64,000 nucleotides of DNA from Batillaria attramentaria (taxonomy: Eukaryota; Mollusca; Gastropoda; Batillariidae): positions 217,001 through 281,000 of the forward strand of contig JACVVK020000529.1 of NCBI GenBank assembly GCA_018292915.2, read 5' to 3'. Of this stretch, positions 36,098 through 41,189 are shown in pieces (positions within the stretch are counted from its first letter, which is position 1; every line of letters begins with the position of its first letter). The translations under genes and the position numbers were made by a program. The notes under the pieces were generated by a model. The model was not told the origin of the DNA and searched no databases. It was given only the letters and a program-made list of their open reading frames with translations.

Positions 36098-38494
36098 CTT
36101 CCCCCACTTCGGTTTGAGCAGCATATTGAATTCTTGTTCTGCTGAGTTGGAATTTGTTGCTTGTTTGTTTGTTTGTTTTTTAACCAAGTCCTCACACCGT
36201 GAACAGTGGGACTTATCCAAGAAAATTTGTCATTGAAAAACAGTTACATGACTGCAATCTTCCCTAGGCCATTGGTGGTGTTGGAGGGGCTTTGTGGTGT
36301 TGGGAAGCAACCTTTTGAGGATGAAAAACTAGGATACTATAAAGAGTGGTTATTTCTGCCCGCACTGACTCTTTAACTGCAGTCCCCTGACAGCATCTTC
36401 AGTTTCTTAAAGGAGGCCAACCTGTTTTATAAAATTTAATTGGAAATTCATTGTCTTTCATTGACCTCCGTCCGTTCAATACTTTAAGTCTTGTAAGAAC
36501 TTCTCATTTAAACCCAGTAGATTTTTAGTATATATTTACATCCTGTTTTATTGTATGCCCTTTTATTTTTAATGACCTGGCAGGAAGGGACCGCTCCTTG
36601 CCGTGAATTAGCCTCTGTCGCTTGCGCGGCGTTAAGCCCTAAATAACTAACTAACTAACTAACTTTAACTGCAGTTCTTCTTTATTCTTACCGTAAGATC
36701 AGTAATCACTCATTGTCGGGTAAGACTGTAAAGGGTGTTTGTGGTGCAGGTGTCGTGGATTCGAGAGGGCATGTCATGGATCGTTCCCGTTCCTCTGCTG
36801 ACACTTCTCACAGCAGAGTCCTTGGAGCAGCTGGTGTGTGGGACAGCGGAGGTCTCTATAGAAATTCTCCGCAAGGTAGTCAGGTGGGTCAGCTTATGGT
36901 GGTGTTTGAATTCCATCGTCCCTAGAAGTTGAAGAAGTGTGAAACTGCATCTTCTGTAGCAACTGCAATACCAACAGCAACAACAAAAAAGGACTTGTCT
37001 GTGTTTGAACCTTCATCCATGTAATTGTTTGTTGTGAACTTTACCATTAGTGTTAGTGGAATCCAAGGGGAAAAAAACAAATAAACAACAACAATCGCAA
37101 AAATATCAAACTTGGCTACAGATATTTCAAGACATGCCCTTTGTATGAACTTTTTTGGGAATTCATTGGAGGTCACGATGAAGATTTTTTTAAAAATTGA
37201 TACTCGTCTTGAACTTTGGCATCCTCTTCAGGAGTATGAAACTTGGCCTGTTGGTATAACACCTTAATTACTTTCTCCTTTTTGGGGTGAGTCCGTAACG
37301 TTCAGCACTGCTGTAATTTATGGTATGTATATGTACTCCATATTTCAGGTACCGTGGTCTGGACGAAAACCATGTACTCATCAAGTGGTTCTGGACAATC
37401 TTGGAGGACTTCACCAATGAGGAGCGCATCCAGTTTCTCCGCTTCATCTCCGGTCGCACCCGTCTGCCGAGCAATCCAGCCGACATCACGCAGCGCTTCC
37501 AGATCATGACCTCTGACCGGGTGAGTGGCACTCCAGGACTGTGGTGACAGGCACCGTTAAAGTGTTAACAGTACCGGCCCCCGTAGTGTAGTGGTTAGCA
37601 CTTCGGATCATGGACCGGGAGACCCGGGTTCGAACCCCAGCCAAGGCAAGCAGGATTTTTCCTACCTAGGTCGGCTCCTACCCAGAGTGGGTGTGCTATG
37701 GACCCAATGGGGAGGCTGTTGCCACACAGCCGAGTTTCACCCACTTCACGGGTGCGACTTTGGGGGTGCTTCCCTTAGTATGACACGTCTTATGATGTGG
37801 ATGATTACACAGCCGGCACCACAGGTGCCGTAGTTCCCGGGCCTGGTTAATGCCGGGATATTTATGACAGGAAGCGTGGAATGCGGCCCTGTCCCGCAGT
37901 CCCAAACCACATGGACCTCCATAGCATCATCTTACCATCATCCTCATCTCCATCATCATGCATAATAAAAATTGTCCCAGCTTCCGAGTCCTCCGTGGGT
38001 TCCACCCATGACCTGGGAGGAACACCACAGGAGCTGGCAAAGAGTTGGGGCAGCAAAAAAAAACAAAAAACAAAGTGTTAACAGTAAAAGGGTGTGAGTG
38101 TCTGTAAAGTCCATGGCATTTAGACCCTGCTACCAAATGACAGTAGGTGTAACACTTGCACCATACTTATTGATCTTGCTGGTGTATGCAAAAGTATGTT
38201 GGGGTGAGTTTGAAATTATATGTCCTCGTCATGAGATCAAAGAAAACTAATGATAACACGTCAACACATCAAGTTGCCTCCATTTTTTTTTCCCAGGGAT
38301 TGGACTCTCTGCCAACGTCCCAGACGTGCTTCTTCCAGCTGCGACTGCCCATGTACAGCAGTCTGGACGTGATGAGGGAGAGGTTACGTTACGCCATACA
38401 CCACTGTCGCTCCATAGACATGGATAACTACATGCTGGTGCGCAATGCTGAGGCCATGCATGACTCGGATGATGACGGTGCACAATTCCAGTAG
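150..38494 (+). CDS. HERC1: HERC1-type giant E3 ubiquitin-protein ligase, C-terminal 45 exons (5'-partial)
   Basis: Seen: 45 exons joined by GT-AG introns, every junction phase-compatible, 2,831 codons plus a TAG stop at 38492-38494. Domain order is a disordered region, UBA-like segment, Cys/His zinc-binding module, WD40 repeats, one RCC1-like domain, HECT. Known: WD40 followed by RLD2 and a C-terminal HECT is the layout of HERC1 (about 4,860 aa in human). HERC2 instead carries three RLDs with MIB/ZZ/DOC domains. The first RLD and SPRY domain of HERC1 must lie upstream of the window. Role from the family: HECT-type E3 that accepts ubiquitin from an E2 on a cysteine and transfers it to substrates; its RLDs bind Arf/Rab GTPases at Golgi and cytosolic membranes. 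One intron (4838-12308) holds a complete DIRS retrotransposon. Regulation cannot be read from this window. Confidence 0.95.
937..1885. other. HERC1 intron without recognised feature
   Basis: About 950 bp. A stretch at 1290-1700 (cataactttattgccatatg..., gacaaactgtttctgaacct) resembles in style the stretch at 5110-5580 and may be an unclassified interspersed repeat; I cannot classify it. Nothing else seen. Confidence 0.4.
2072..3026. other. HERC1 intron with T/G-rich tract
   Basis: A strongly T/G-biased stretch at 2205-2460, then ordinary sequence. No gene, SINE head or inverted repeat recognised. Confidence 0.5.
4838..5629. other. HERC1 intron upstream of the modular repeat and DIRS element
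   Basis: A T/G-rich start, then from about 5108 an AT-rich stretch (cataagacatttattaaatt) ending near cggcctgatggtaatttctg. It may be part of an unclassified repeat similar in style to 1290-1700. No coding potential seen. Confidence 0.4.
5630..5847 (+). repeat. Modular dispersed repeat, 5' part, interrupted by the DIRS element
   Basis: Shares with 13415-13600 the stretch around aacaatgggagtctatg, the ccctccgtcgtctgtc stretch, and a module aactttaac...cagaatctacaaacagcagg...ccaaacttggc...gacctttcaaaacatatca. It contains TCTG and GT microsatellites (5686-5746). The DIRS element starts immediately after the conserved acatatca. Confidence 0.75.
5862..6038 (+). repeat. DIRS left inverted terminal repeat
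   Basis: Reverse-complements 11197-11373 without a mismatch over 177 bp. It starts gttagcagtttactgtatg and ends at ctcacacctcagtt, after which the two arms diverge. It includes a TATA box at 6002-6009, so it probably doubles as the element's promoter. Confidence 0.95.
5998..6040 (+). promoter_or_regulatory. Predicted TATA promoter within the left DIRS repeat
   Basis: A TATATATAA motif lies at 6001-6009, with a tcagttt initiator-like sequence about 30 bp downstream near 6034. The right repeat carries the same motif facing inward on the - strand (near 11226-11234), so convergent transcription is possible. Inferred from sequence only. Confidence 0.5.
6479..7853 (+). pseudogene. DIRS Gag-like ORF, SR-rich, broken by two frameshifts
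   Basis: The likely start is the ATG at 6479 ([12 protein letters not shown]). An Arg/Ser-rich block (about 6700-6960) gives a nucleic-acid-binding, SR-protein-like character. The frame then changes near 6940-6960 to one continuing through [20 protein letters not shown] and [19 protein letters not shown]. It changes again near 7485-7495 into [20 protein letters not shown], with a Pro/Lys-rich end and TGA at 7851-7853. Each segment is open and protein-like only in its own frame. This could reflect real decay or uncorrected indels in the assembly; nearby host exons show no such indels. A host SR protein is unlikely because the ORF lies between DIRS repeats. Confidence 0.75.
7597..9825 (+). CDS. 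DIRS reverse transcriptase / RNase H / Dam-like methyltransferase ORF
   Basis: A single open frame of 742 codons; recognisable homology starts near 7950, and the first part overlaps the Gag-like end in another frame. RT signs: [32 protein letters not shown] (motif A Asp) and NYLDDIL (motif C, Asp codons at 8473-8478). RNase H signs: [22 protein letters not shown] and [10 protein letters not shown], with an [15 protein letters not shown] end. The C-terminal [20 protein letters not shown]...[11 protein letters not shown] block is the region usually annotated as Dam-like N6-adenine methyltransferase in DIRS elements. This ORF looks intact. Confidence 0.9.
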   Translation: MIRKLFSDQRPLLLSRTIACRLERSPSPDPPPHLNRLLPLSSPFRTSRSEPPAPLPSLDGGGKVGSSPPPPRPSLPPTPPLPLDPDAIPVGGRLALFLPRWTDLIPHEPWVLSVVREGLRISFTSPPTLTSRPRWITLPAAPDRAAALRTEIAALLAKRAIEVVQDVMSPGFYSHMFVVPKPGGRWRPIIDLSTLNLQISPPPFRMETARALRQSILPGEYAVSLDLTDAYLHIPMHRSAQRYLRFALDGTVYAFRAMPFGLNLSPWAFTRMMDSVMSAVRQVTTSSISNYLDDILQKNLSPSVLQSDLASLRRILSQLGWLVNLNKSDLVPSQRFEHLGMFFLTDVPLVRLTDKRREKLLLAVAQLSCQKFSTPRQVATVLGMCSAAADLLPGGRLAVRPLQWALQDLWSQATQPWDITIPVSKDLRDALAPWMNSLWLKQGVSLESPTATISLCTDASLVGWGAHLLPSFEVVSGLWSPQEAALHINLLELKAVFYALCFWRLRLQGQTVMLLTDNTTVIAYIRNQGGTHSRLLCQEVIHLLQWCAAAGISLLVRHIPGRLNVLADGLSRHQALPTEWELHPCVFDRLLERYPSMSLDLCATRFNAKLPRFVSPVPDPQALALDALTFDWSGEDVYAFPPFPLVPKIIARLPLCQADVTLIAPLRWNRSWISPLLDLLTELPVRLPFRPDLLLQADHHLLHPDVSSLNLHAFRLSTRSSVERTSVLKSWRESRPTEGVPL
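9708..10879 (+). pseudogene. DIRS tyrosine recombinase, frameshifted before the H-x-x-R box
   Basis: It overlaps the RT ORF by about 100 bp in a different frame. The N-terminal core-binding region includes [20 protein letters not shown]. The first catalytic Arg is in [12 protein letters not shown] (AGA 10221-10223). The frame then shifts between about 10540 and 10650. In the new frame the second box is [20 protein letters not shown] (His 10676-10678, Arg 10685-10687), followed by a conserved Trp (AVGWS) and the nucleophile Tyr in RFYLR (TAC 10784-10786). The catalytic set is present but split over two frames, so a functional protein would need frameshifting or the break is disabling. Confidence 0.85.
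10880..11060. other. DIRS spacer between recombinase and internal complementary region
   Basis: Non-coding, with two short related phrases (ttaaaggggatatttcccct and ttaaaggggtcaatcccct at 10921-10971) that form imperfect small hairpins. No other feature seen. Confidence 0.5.
11061..11148 (-). repeat. DIRS internal complementary region (circle-junction template)
   Basis: 11061-11095 is the reverse complement of the left outer end (5848-5882). It is directly followed by 11096-11148, the reverse complement of the right outer end (11359-11411). Both ends are therefore represented head to tail as they would be in a circular intermediate. In DIRS biology this region is the proposed template for closing the single-stranded circle. 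The join places the element limits at 5848 and 11412, within one base. Confidence 0.93.
11197..11373 (-). repeat. DIRS right inverted terminal repeat
   Basis: Perfect reverse complement of 5862-6038. It is followed by a 39-bp AT-rich outer extension (11374-11412) that is not in the left repeat but is copied, in reverse complement, in the internal complementary region. Confidence 0.95.
11413..11850 (+). repeat. Modular dispersed repeat, 3' part, with palindromic TGACCTTGA sites
   Basis: At least three related modules of about 115 bp (11421-11540, 11563-11678, 11682-11810). Each has a caccaaac/catcgaac-like phrase, ggcatgatgatagaca-like phrase and a gaatgaccttgac end. Perfect 11-bp arms ATGACCTTGAC / GTCAAGGTCAT lie at 11514-11524 and 11530-11540; a one-mismatch version is at 11648-11658 and 11664-11674. 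The end (cacaagggagccgtggaggcttctgcct) matches the end of the 13.4 kb copy. Confidence 0.75.
12309..15091 (+). CDS. HERC1: HERC1 window exons 7-11: disordered segments and UBA-like segment
   Basis: Exons 12309-12528, 13084-13304, 13823-13991, 14337-14509 and 14889-15091. Exon 7 is Ser/Thr/Pro-rich. Exon 8 has two proline runs and then [19 protein letters not shown]. This continues across the intron into exon 9 ([18 protein letters not shown]). The MGF...IQRAL...A..WMLEHPE pattern is that of a ubiquitin-associated (UBA) three-helix domain, split by one intron. Exons 10-11 are rich in acidic and Arg residues. The exon 11 acceptor (ttaagaaag) has a poor pyrimidine tract but is the one that keeps the frame. 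A ubiquitin-binding role for the UBA-like segment is inferred from the family. Confidence 0.85.
12785..12886 (+). repeat. CA microsatellite
   Basis: Interrupted CA array with a long pure block from 12831, in the HERC1 intron after exon 7. Confidence 0.9.
13415..13790 (+). repeat. Second copy of the modular dispersed repeat, without the DIRS insertion
   Basis: Starts tgtaacaaagggagtctatg and ends ggaggcttctgcctctctag, parallel to the 5.6 kb / 11.8 kb copy. At the position of the DIRS insertion it reads straight through from acatatca to gtcttcactaacagatctca. It is missing about one internal module and has only a degenerate palindrome (gatcttcacccaaggtcaa). Confidence 0.75.
14567..14604 (+). 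repeat. T(20)G(18) composite homopolymer
   Basis: A T run abruptly switches to a G run in the HERC1 intron after exon 10. One of about ten such T-to-G tracts on the + strand. Confidence 0.9.
15102..15174 (+). repeat. GT microsatellite abutting a splice donor
   Basis: Pure GT array starting 11 nt after the exon 11 donor (15092). Confidence 0.9.
15284..15905 (+). CDS. HERC1: HERC1 window exons 12-13: Cys/His zinc-binding module
   Basis: Exons 15284-15383 and 15612-15905. The translated module has CEIC, then [11 protein letters not shown], then after the intron a [18 protein letters not shown] stretch and CRECYL. The spacing of Cys and His pairs implies bound zinc. From family knowledge, a similar HPGCG...C..CRE.YL module occurs in the giant E3 MYCBP2 (PHR proteins), so it may be a shared fold of giant ubiquitin ligases; that is inference. 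The exon 13 donor at 15906 (a|gtgagg) was chosen because it restores the frame of exon 14. Confidence 0.85.
15979..16046 (+). repeat. GT microsatellite
   Basis: Nearly pure array in the HERC1 intron after exon 13. Confidence 0.9.
16268..21697 (+). CDS. HERC1: HERC1 window exons 14-18: helical region before the WD40 domain
   Basis: Exons 16268-16462, 17709-17883, 18382-18709, 19206-19401 and 21393-21697. Predicted products are helical with low-complexity loops: a Ser/Gly-rich stretch in exon 16 (18540-18600), and a Thr/Ala/Ser/Pro-rich stretch in exon 18 (21440-21530). Helical pieces include [20 protein letters not shown] and [16 protein letters not shown]. No catalytic motif is visible. The intron between exons 16 and 17 holds an old SINE with a 65-nt poly-G. 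The intron between exons 17 and 18 (19402-21392) holds a palindrome, a 183-bp tandem repeat and a SINE. Confidence 0.87.
17039..17185 (+). repeat. Two-copy 73-bp tandem duplication with palindromic core
   Basis: Units 17039-17111 and 17112-17185 both begin caggggtgccactttt-like and end gttccggctta. Each contains the 16-bp perfect palindrome ggccggaattccggcc. The units differ at several positions, so the duplication is not very recent. Confidence 0.8.
18778..19142 (-). mobile_element. Old reverse-oriented tRNA-derived SINE (family B) with poly-G expansion
   Basis: Aligns by eye in reverse complement with the copy at 24418-24830: acacattacgatca against acacattacaatca, gggctgaatatttccaaaa against tgctgaacatttccaaa, the catatgaatggcgtcgcata region, and finally the tRNA-like head in reverse (accccctaccactcgaattggtagcag...ccacagacc). 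A 65-nt G run (18930-18994) sits where the other copy has an oligo-C/T stretch. Confidence 0.65.
18930..18994 (+). repeat. 65-nt uninterrupted poly-G tract
   Basis: Longest G run of the window, inside a degenerate SINE in the HERC1 intron before exon 17. Exact length is likely to be uncertain in any assembly. Confidence 0.9.
19465..19492. repeat. 28-bp perfect palindrome
   Basis: The half-site aagttgtttctcta is followed at once by its exact reverse complement. The right arm with its flank (gagaaacaactttatgagacg) recurs at 21013-21033 as gagaaacaactttgtaggacg, so the palindrome probably belongs to an unclassified repeat spanning or flanking 19.5-21.0 kb. Confidence 0.75.
20231..20640 (+). repeat. 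183-bp tandem repeat (two units plus partial third)
   Basis: Units start at 20231 and 20414 (ttcatcag, ctcta.atcttccagatttt, gaagtcacaaa, gaagcatc). The shared gaggctgac...aaatgtttagttcacgga end recurs a third time at about 20607-20637. The period of 183 equals 61 codons, and the first two units share one open frame. CT repeats separate the last copies. It is intronic to HERC1. Confidence 0.8.
20673..20850 (+). mobile_element. tRNA-derived SINE, family A
   Basis: The tRNA-like head has A box (gtggccgaatggtagcg) and B box (gagttcgaatcccgg). The body reads aaatatttgtgctggcc, cgttgccccgtctttgat, atcacccttatgtggtgg, then cacccacc repeats. The same body recurs reversed at 32517-32664 and 46305-46482, and as a 3' fragment at 54029-54130. 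Confidence 0.8.
22110..26433 (+). CDS. HERC1: HERC1 window exons 19-26: WD40 repeat domain
   Basis: Exons 22110-22219, 22341-22543, 22971-23168, 23719-23843, 24031-24233, 25108-25204, 25756-25938 and 26335-26433. Recognisable WD40 repeats include [20 protein letters not shown] followed by [29 protein letters not shown]...[16 protein letters not shown], and [16 protein letters not shown]...KGWLNIW. These GH and xxIW/VW signatures mark a beta-propeller, a protein-interaction platform. For exon 26 two donors are close: 26427 and 26434. Only 26434 (tgcaag|gtcaga) keeps the frame into the next exon ([12 protein letters not shown]). Confidence 0.93.
23197..23285 (+). mobile_element. tRNA-derived SINE fragment, family C
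   Basis: The head cccctgtagttcagtggtt, B box gggttcaaatccc and the following agccaaggcaagcaggattt match the full copy at 37574-38071. Sequence after 23285 is unrelated T/G-rich DNA, so the 3' part is missing. Confidence 0.75.
24418..24830 (+). mobile_element. tRNA-derived SINE, family B, near full length
   Basis: The head has an A-box region gtctagtggttaagag and B box ggggttcaagcccc. The body includes ggaaatgttcagcccaccaa and cgcaccacgtggttgtaatg. The 3' end reads gggtaaagcgcctgtacaat with a tac-rich tail. A 3' part recurs reversed at 28832-29058. Confidence 0.8.
26970..28603 (+). CDS. HERC1: HERC1 window exons 27-29: linker between WD40 and RLD2
   Basis: Exons 26970-27143, 27694-27826 and 28443-28603. 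Products are helical with no named domain: [37 protein letters not shown] and [20 protein letters not shown]. Phases 0-0, 0-1 and 1-0 chain into the RLD2 exons. The 27144-27693 intron contains long T/G homopolymer tracts, and the 27827-28442 intron holds a GT microsatellite and a SINE-like tail. Confidence 0.88.
27197..27399 (+). repeat. Long T/G-only low-complexity tract with several G runs
   Basis: About 200 bp almost free of A and C, with three G runs of 8 or more, in the HERC1 intron after exon 27. Confidence 0.85.
28118..28186 (+). mobile_element. SINE-like 3' end with ATT tail
   Basis: The phrase cattgtaaggcaccctgagc, then gagggcgtcccttaagtacc and an (att)n tail, has the form of a SINE 3' end. 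No tRNA head is recognisable upstream; a GT microsatellite is there instead. Confidence 0.45.
28832..29058 (-). mobile_element. Reverse-oriented 3' part of SINE family B
   Basis: Reverse complement of the family B body at 24590-24800: ggcgcttttcccaatttcgt, aacccaacacgcacgctcac, acattacaatcacgtggtgc and ggtgtgctgaacatttccaa. The tRNA head is absent (5' truncated). Confidence 0.75.
29134..29200 (+). repeat. CA microsatellite
   Basis: Pure CA array about 90 bp before the first RLD2 exon. Confidence 0.9.
29288..32411 (+). CDS. HERC1: HERC1 window exons 30-36: second RCC1-like domain (RLD2)
   Basis: Exons 29288-29479, 29613-29751, 30357-30538, 30694-30849, 31195-31420, 31828-32075 and 32181-32411. 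Successive RCC1 blades are visible: [69 protein letters not shown] and [15 protein letters not shown]. Each is followed by the V.CG..H tract that starts the next blade. RCC1-like propellers in HERC proteins bind small GTPases. The last exon leaves the propeller and begins a HERC1-like linker ([20 protein letters not shown]). Confidence 0.95.
31612..31668 (+). repeat. CA microsatellite
   Basis: Pure array in an RLD2 intron. Similar shorter arrays occur at 3389-3436, 14021-14075, 27986-28037 and 36048-36095. Confidence 0.9.
32517..32664 (-). mobile_element. Reverse-oriented SINE family A with 15-bp target-site duplication
   Basis: The body reads reversed: aacgtccttttccaccacat, caaagacggggcaacgag and ggccccagccggtgggattc. 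The B box gattcgaactc follows, and the head is truncated. Flanking perfect direct repeats tggatttgtttgagt lie at 32502-32516 and 32665-32679, so it was inserted by a LINE-type target-primed mechanism. Confidence 0.85.
32970..38494 (+). CDS. HERC1: HERC1 window exons 37-45: HECT ubiquitin-ligase domain and stop
   Basis: Exons 32970-33136, 33391-33556, 34375-34451, 34768-34939, 35333-35413, 35689-35841, 36750-36883, 37349-37520 and 38297-38494. Features typical of HECT: a [14 protein letters not shown]-lobe start, [52 protein letters not shown], and the C-lobe [17 protein letters not shown]. The catalytic cysteine is the TGC at 38327-38329 and accepts ubiquitin as a thioester. The chain ends 49 codons downstream with an acidic tail ([10 protein letters not shown]). 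No inactivating change is visible. Confidence 0.95.
33557..34374. other. HERC1 intron within the HECT region, no recognised feature
   Basis: About 800 bp of mixed composition between HECT exons 38 and 39. No SINE head, long ORF or tandem repeat recognised. Confidence 0.5.
35118..35331 (+). repeat. Imperfect tandem duplication of an intron end including the splice acceptor
   Basis: Copy 1 (about 35118-35221) and copy 2 (about 35250-35332) share cttgttggtgtttgttt, then a catgatgtactaaaacg/catgttgac..gcactaaaaag region and tttttgttc.tcccatcttt followed by ctgtag. The second acceptor (35332) is the one used by HECT exon 41; the first (35221) is followed by a G-rich run. Confidence 0.75.
35466..35574 (-). 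mobile_element. Relic of a DIRS terminal repeat (diverged relative)
   Basis: Aligned by eye with the right end of the 5.8 kb element: cttggttcactcgattcccg against cttggtccactcggttcccg, then gactagagag and an exact catacagtaaactgctaac. It then continues with cagagaaaaaaaata, which corresponds to the reverse complement of the left outer end (cggagaaaaaata). It is therefore best read as a reverse-oriented left repeat. No coding part of the element remains nearby. Confidence 0.75.
36560..36665 (+). mobile_element. SINE-like 3' end with AACT tail
   Basis: ctccttgccgtgaattagcc, cttgcgcggcgttaagccct and an (aact)n tail form a SINE-like 3' end. I see no tRNA head in the 100 bp upstream. Confidence 0.45.
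37574..38071 (+). mobile_element. Full-length tRNA-derived SINE, family C, with 15-bp target-site duplication
   Basis: The head cccgtagtgtagtggttagc (A box) and B box gggttcgaacccc start a 498-bp element ending in an A-rich tail. Perfect direct repeats aaagtgttaacagta flank it at 37559-37573 and 38072-38086. The two pol III boxes look intact. It lies in the last HERC1 intron, upstream of the exon with the catalytic cysteine. Confidence 0.9.
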
Positions 38495-39116
38495 TAGATG
38501 GACAAAGAACTTTGTGGGAGTGGTGGTGGGGTGGGGGGGAGGGTCCGCAGGACCCAACTGCATTAACATGTTACCAGTATGCTGGCAGTGCTGCTGTGAA
38601 AGATCGCTTTCAGGAGATAACAAACTCGTACCAACACTGTTGGAAAGGGAGACAGTAGGCTTCATTGTCAGTTTGACTTGTTGAAGGAGAGCTATCCCAG
38701 CAGATGGATGCAACAGTGAAGTGTTCTGTCAGTTCTGAGACAATTTAGTTAGCGGAAATACATTCCCAGTGATAGCTATCACGACTTCTCAACAGACTTT
38801 GGTTTAAAAGGGCCGACACCTTGAAATCAATCATTTGTGCATCCTAGTATCCTGATGTACTTTGGCAAAGATACCGCACTGTGAAGAGGAGAGGCAATTT
38901 TCTTCATCATTTGGTCCATCTGTCAAGAATATCAGTGTTGGATTAACTTAATATTCTGCAACAGCTGTGTGGTTCAATATAGGATTTCTTTCTTTTTTTT
39001 GTGCATGAAAGGATGACAGTGCTTGCAATGTTAACATTTTTTTTCCCCTGTGTTTACCCTGTCCTGTGATAATTTTCTTCATTTTAATTTAAATAATAAA
39101 GAAGGGAGTTTGATGC
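38495..39116 (+). other. HERC1: HERC1 3' untranslated region with proximal poly(A) signal
   Basis: AT-rich non-coding sequence after the HECT stop. An AATAAA hexamer lies at 39095-39100 and is followed by a GT-containing stretch, so cleavage near 39115 is likely. A second AATAAA at 41184-41189, with a GT-rich downstream element, could be a distal site. Confidence 0.6.
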
Positions 39117-39386
39117 AAGTCTGTTTTGCTACGTATGTCTGAGGTCTGTGTAAGCATCAAGCACACACGGAGTGTGTGGACCAGATCGAGTCAGCTTGAT
39201 TTTCCTGTGGTGTACTTGGTTTCAAACTTGGTTTGAAAAGAGGGCACTAGTACCAGTATTATTTATATGTGTGTAGACGTTTTCCTCTCTCTCTCCCTCT
39301 CTCTGTCCGCTGTGAAATCATCACTCTTTGAGAGGCTCACATGGCTTTGCCCAGTGGAAGCCAGTTACAAAAGCTGGAAAACCACG

Positions 39387-39417
<31 letters not shown>

Positions 39418-40308
39418 TTAAAAAAAAGTTGGAAAAGTTGGTCTCTCACACACAGAGTTTGTGTTTTTGCAGGGCTGAACCTACACTCAAATCTTGAGAG
39501 TGGAAACTTCCACACAGTCCCACTCCACCAAGTTTTGCCTGTTTGTGCATACTCTTCTAATTCTATAATCACAAACTTTGTTTGGTACAAGTGACTCTCG
39601 GTGTGTTGCACAGACTAGGACAGCATTATTGGCGTCTGCAATATAGTGTTGTTCACCTAACACGACTTTCTGTAGGAAATCTTTTGCTTGAAATTGCAAA
39701 CTTGTAAACGCATCAGCGCACTCGGTAGTGTGTTTCACTCAGTCCATTAATTTTAGAACCCCGAGTACATGTACTTTGTATATATGTATACTTCGTGTTA
39801 CACCTGTGTTAGTAATTGAGTGTTAATTTACAATAGATTCATCACTTTCTTGTTTGAATGTTTTCTCTGCAGTCTGTAGCACAAACAGTAGCTCATTTGT
39901 CTTCATTTTGATTTGTGTGCGGCCACATAATGCGTGAAATGCGCTAAATGTTGTTTTGTGATACAGAAGCATTGATGTGATCTTTTGTTCAGAATAGGGT
40001 AGGAATTAAAATGTTTTTGTTTATGTATTTGTTTTACATATTTATATTCATCTTTCTTTTGCTTCTTCCCTTCCTCCCCCCCCCCCTCCCCCATCTCCCC
40101 CCCCCCACCACACCCCACTCCCATTCCTCTCAAATTTAATCTTCCTCTGCTTCTGTTTTTACCCAGCTGACGGTCTGCTAAATGTACCTATAATTGTGTT
40201 GGCCTGCTTTGTCACCTCCAAAATCTCAGCATAGCTAAACGTATGCATGTATAGTACCTGGTATCTCCCCTGCAACTCTTGATAATACTCCTGGCTGACT
40301 GAATATGT

Positions 40309-40352
<44 letters not shown>

Positions 40353-40407
40353 CACTTTGTGCATCTGCATCACAGTGTCTGTGTTTATGCACATGGGTGT
40401 TAGAGTG

Positions 40408-40410
<3 letters not shown>

Positions 40411-40469
<59 letters not shown>

Positions 40470-40533
40470 ACATGCACTTTAATTTTTTTCATGATCACAT
40501 GTATCTGCACTTTCTCTCTGTGTATATACACCA

Positions 40534-40583
<50 letters not shown>

Positions 40584-40675
40584 ACATGCACTTTAATTTT
40601 TTTCATGTATCACATGTATCTGCACTTTCTCTCTGTGTATCTACACCACAGTGTGTGTGTGTGTGTGTGTGTGAT
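40411..40675 (+). repeat. GT arrays separated by two near-identical 80-bp units
   Basis: Two units (about 40463-40545 and 40575-40655) each read gtgcacatgcactttaattt, catgtatctgcactttctct and tacaccacagtgtgtg. They alternate with three GT arrays, a compound tandem repeat of period about 112 bp. Downstream of the proximal HERC1 poly(A) signal. Confidence 0.8.
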
Positions 40676-41089
40676 GAAAATGGTGCACACACATGAGCTT
40701 GGGTATCTACACATACAGTGTACCCACATCATGTGTGTGAGGGGGTGGGGGGAGGGGATGGAGTGGCAGGTGGTGATATCATATGCCTGTGTCAGTCTAC
40801 ATCACCAGTGTTTGTTTTAATTTGGTTCAAACATTTATGAGTGATCAGAATAATTTGTCACTGCAAGTGGATGATATTCATTGCACATGCAGAACTTTTG
40901 CTAGTACTCTTCTTCTCTTGATGTGTGTCAGTTGTTCAAGGCACGCTCAAGCAAGTTCTGGCATTTCTCATCTCACATACTGTACTAGTAATTTAACGTC
41001 TTATCAAGATGTTTAAGTGAGACAGTGTTAATGATTTTATGTACATGCATTGTGATTGGAATGGTGTGTGCGTAAGGCGCTTTCTTCTT

Positions 41090-41123
41090 TTTTTTCTGTT
41101 TTTTTTTTTCTTTTTCTTTTTTT

Positions 41124-41154
<31 letters not shown>

Positions 41155-41155
41155 G
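41090..41155 (+). repeat. Poly-T followed by a run of about 22 G
   Basis: T/C-rich tract, then uninterrupted T, then G to 41155; intergenic, just before the distal AATAAA. Confidence 0.85.
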
Positions 41156-41183
41156 ATTGTATTATGTGGTACATGTGGTTTGA

Positions 41184-41189
41184 AATAAA
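41184..41189 (+). terminator. Candidate distal poly(A) signal of HERC1
   Basis: AATAAA followed by a GT-rich element (ggtgtttgtttc). Use would give a 3' UTR of about 2.7 kb containing GT microsatellites. This is inferred from the hexamer only. Confidence 0.35.

Noticed and set aside
37574..37650. Possible genuine tRNA gene
   Set aside because: The A and B boxes belong to a SINE head: a 498-bp body and target-site duplication follow, and no clean acceptor stem closes after the B box. The same holds for the heads at 20673, 23197, 24418 and 62372.
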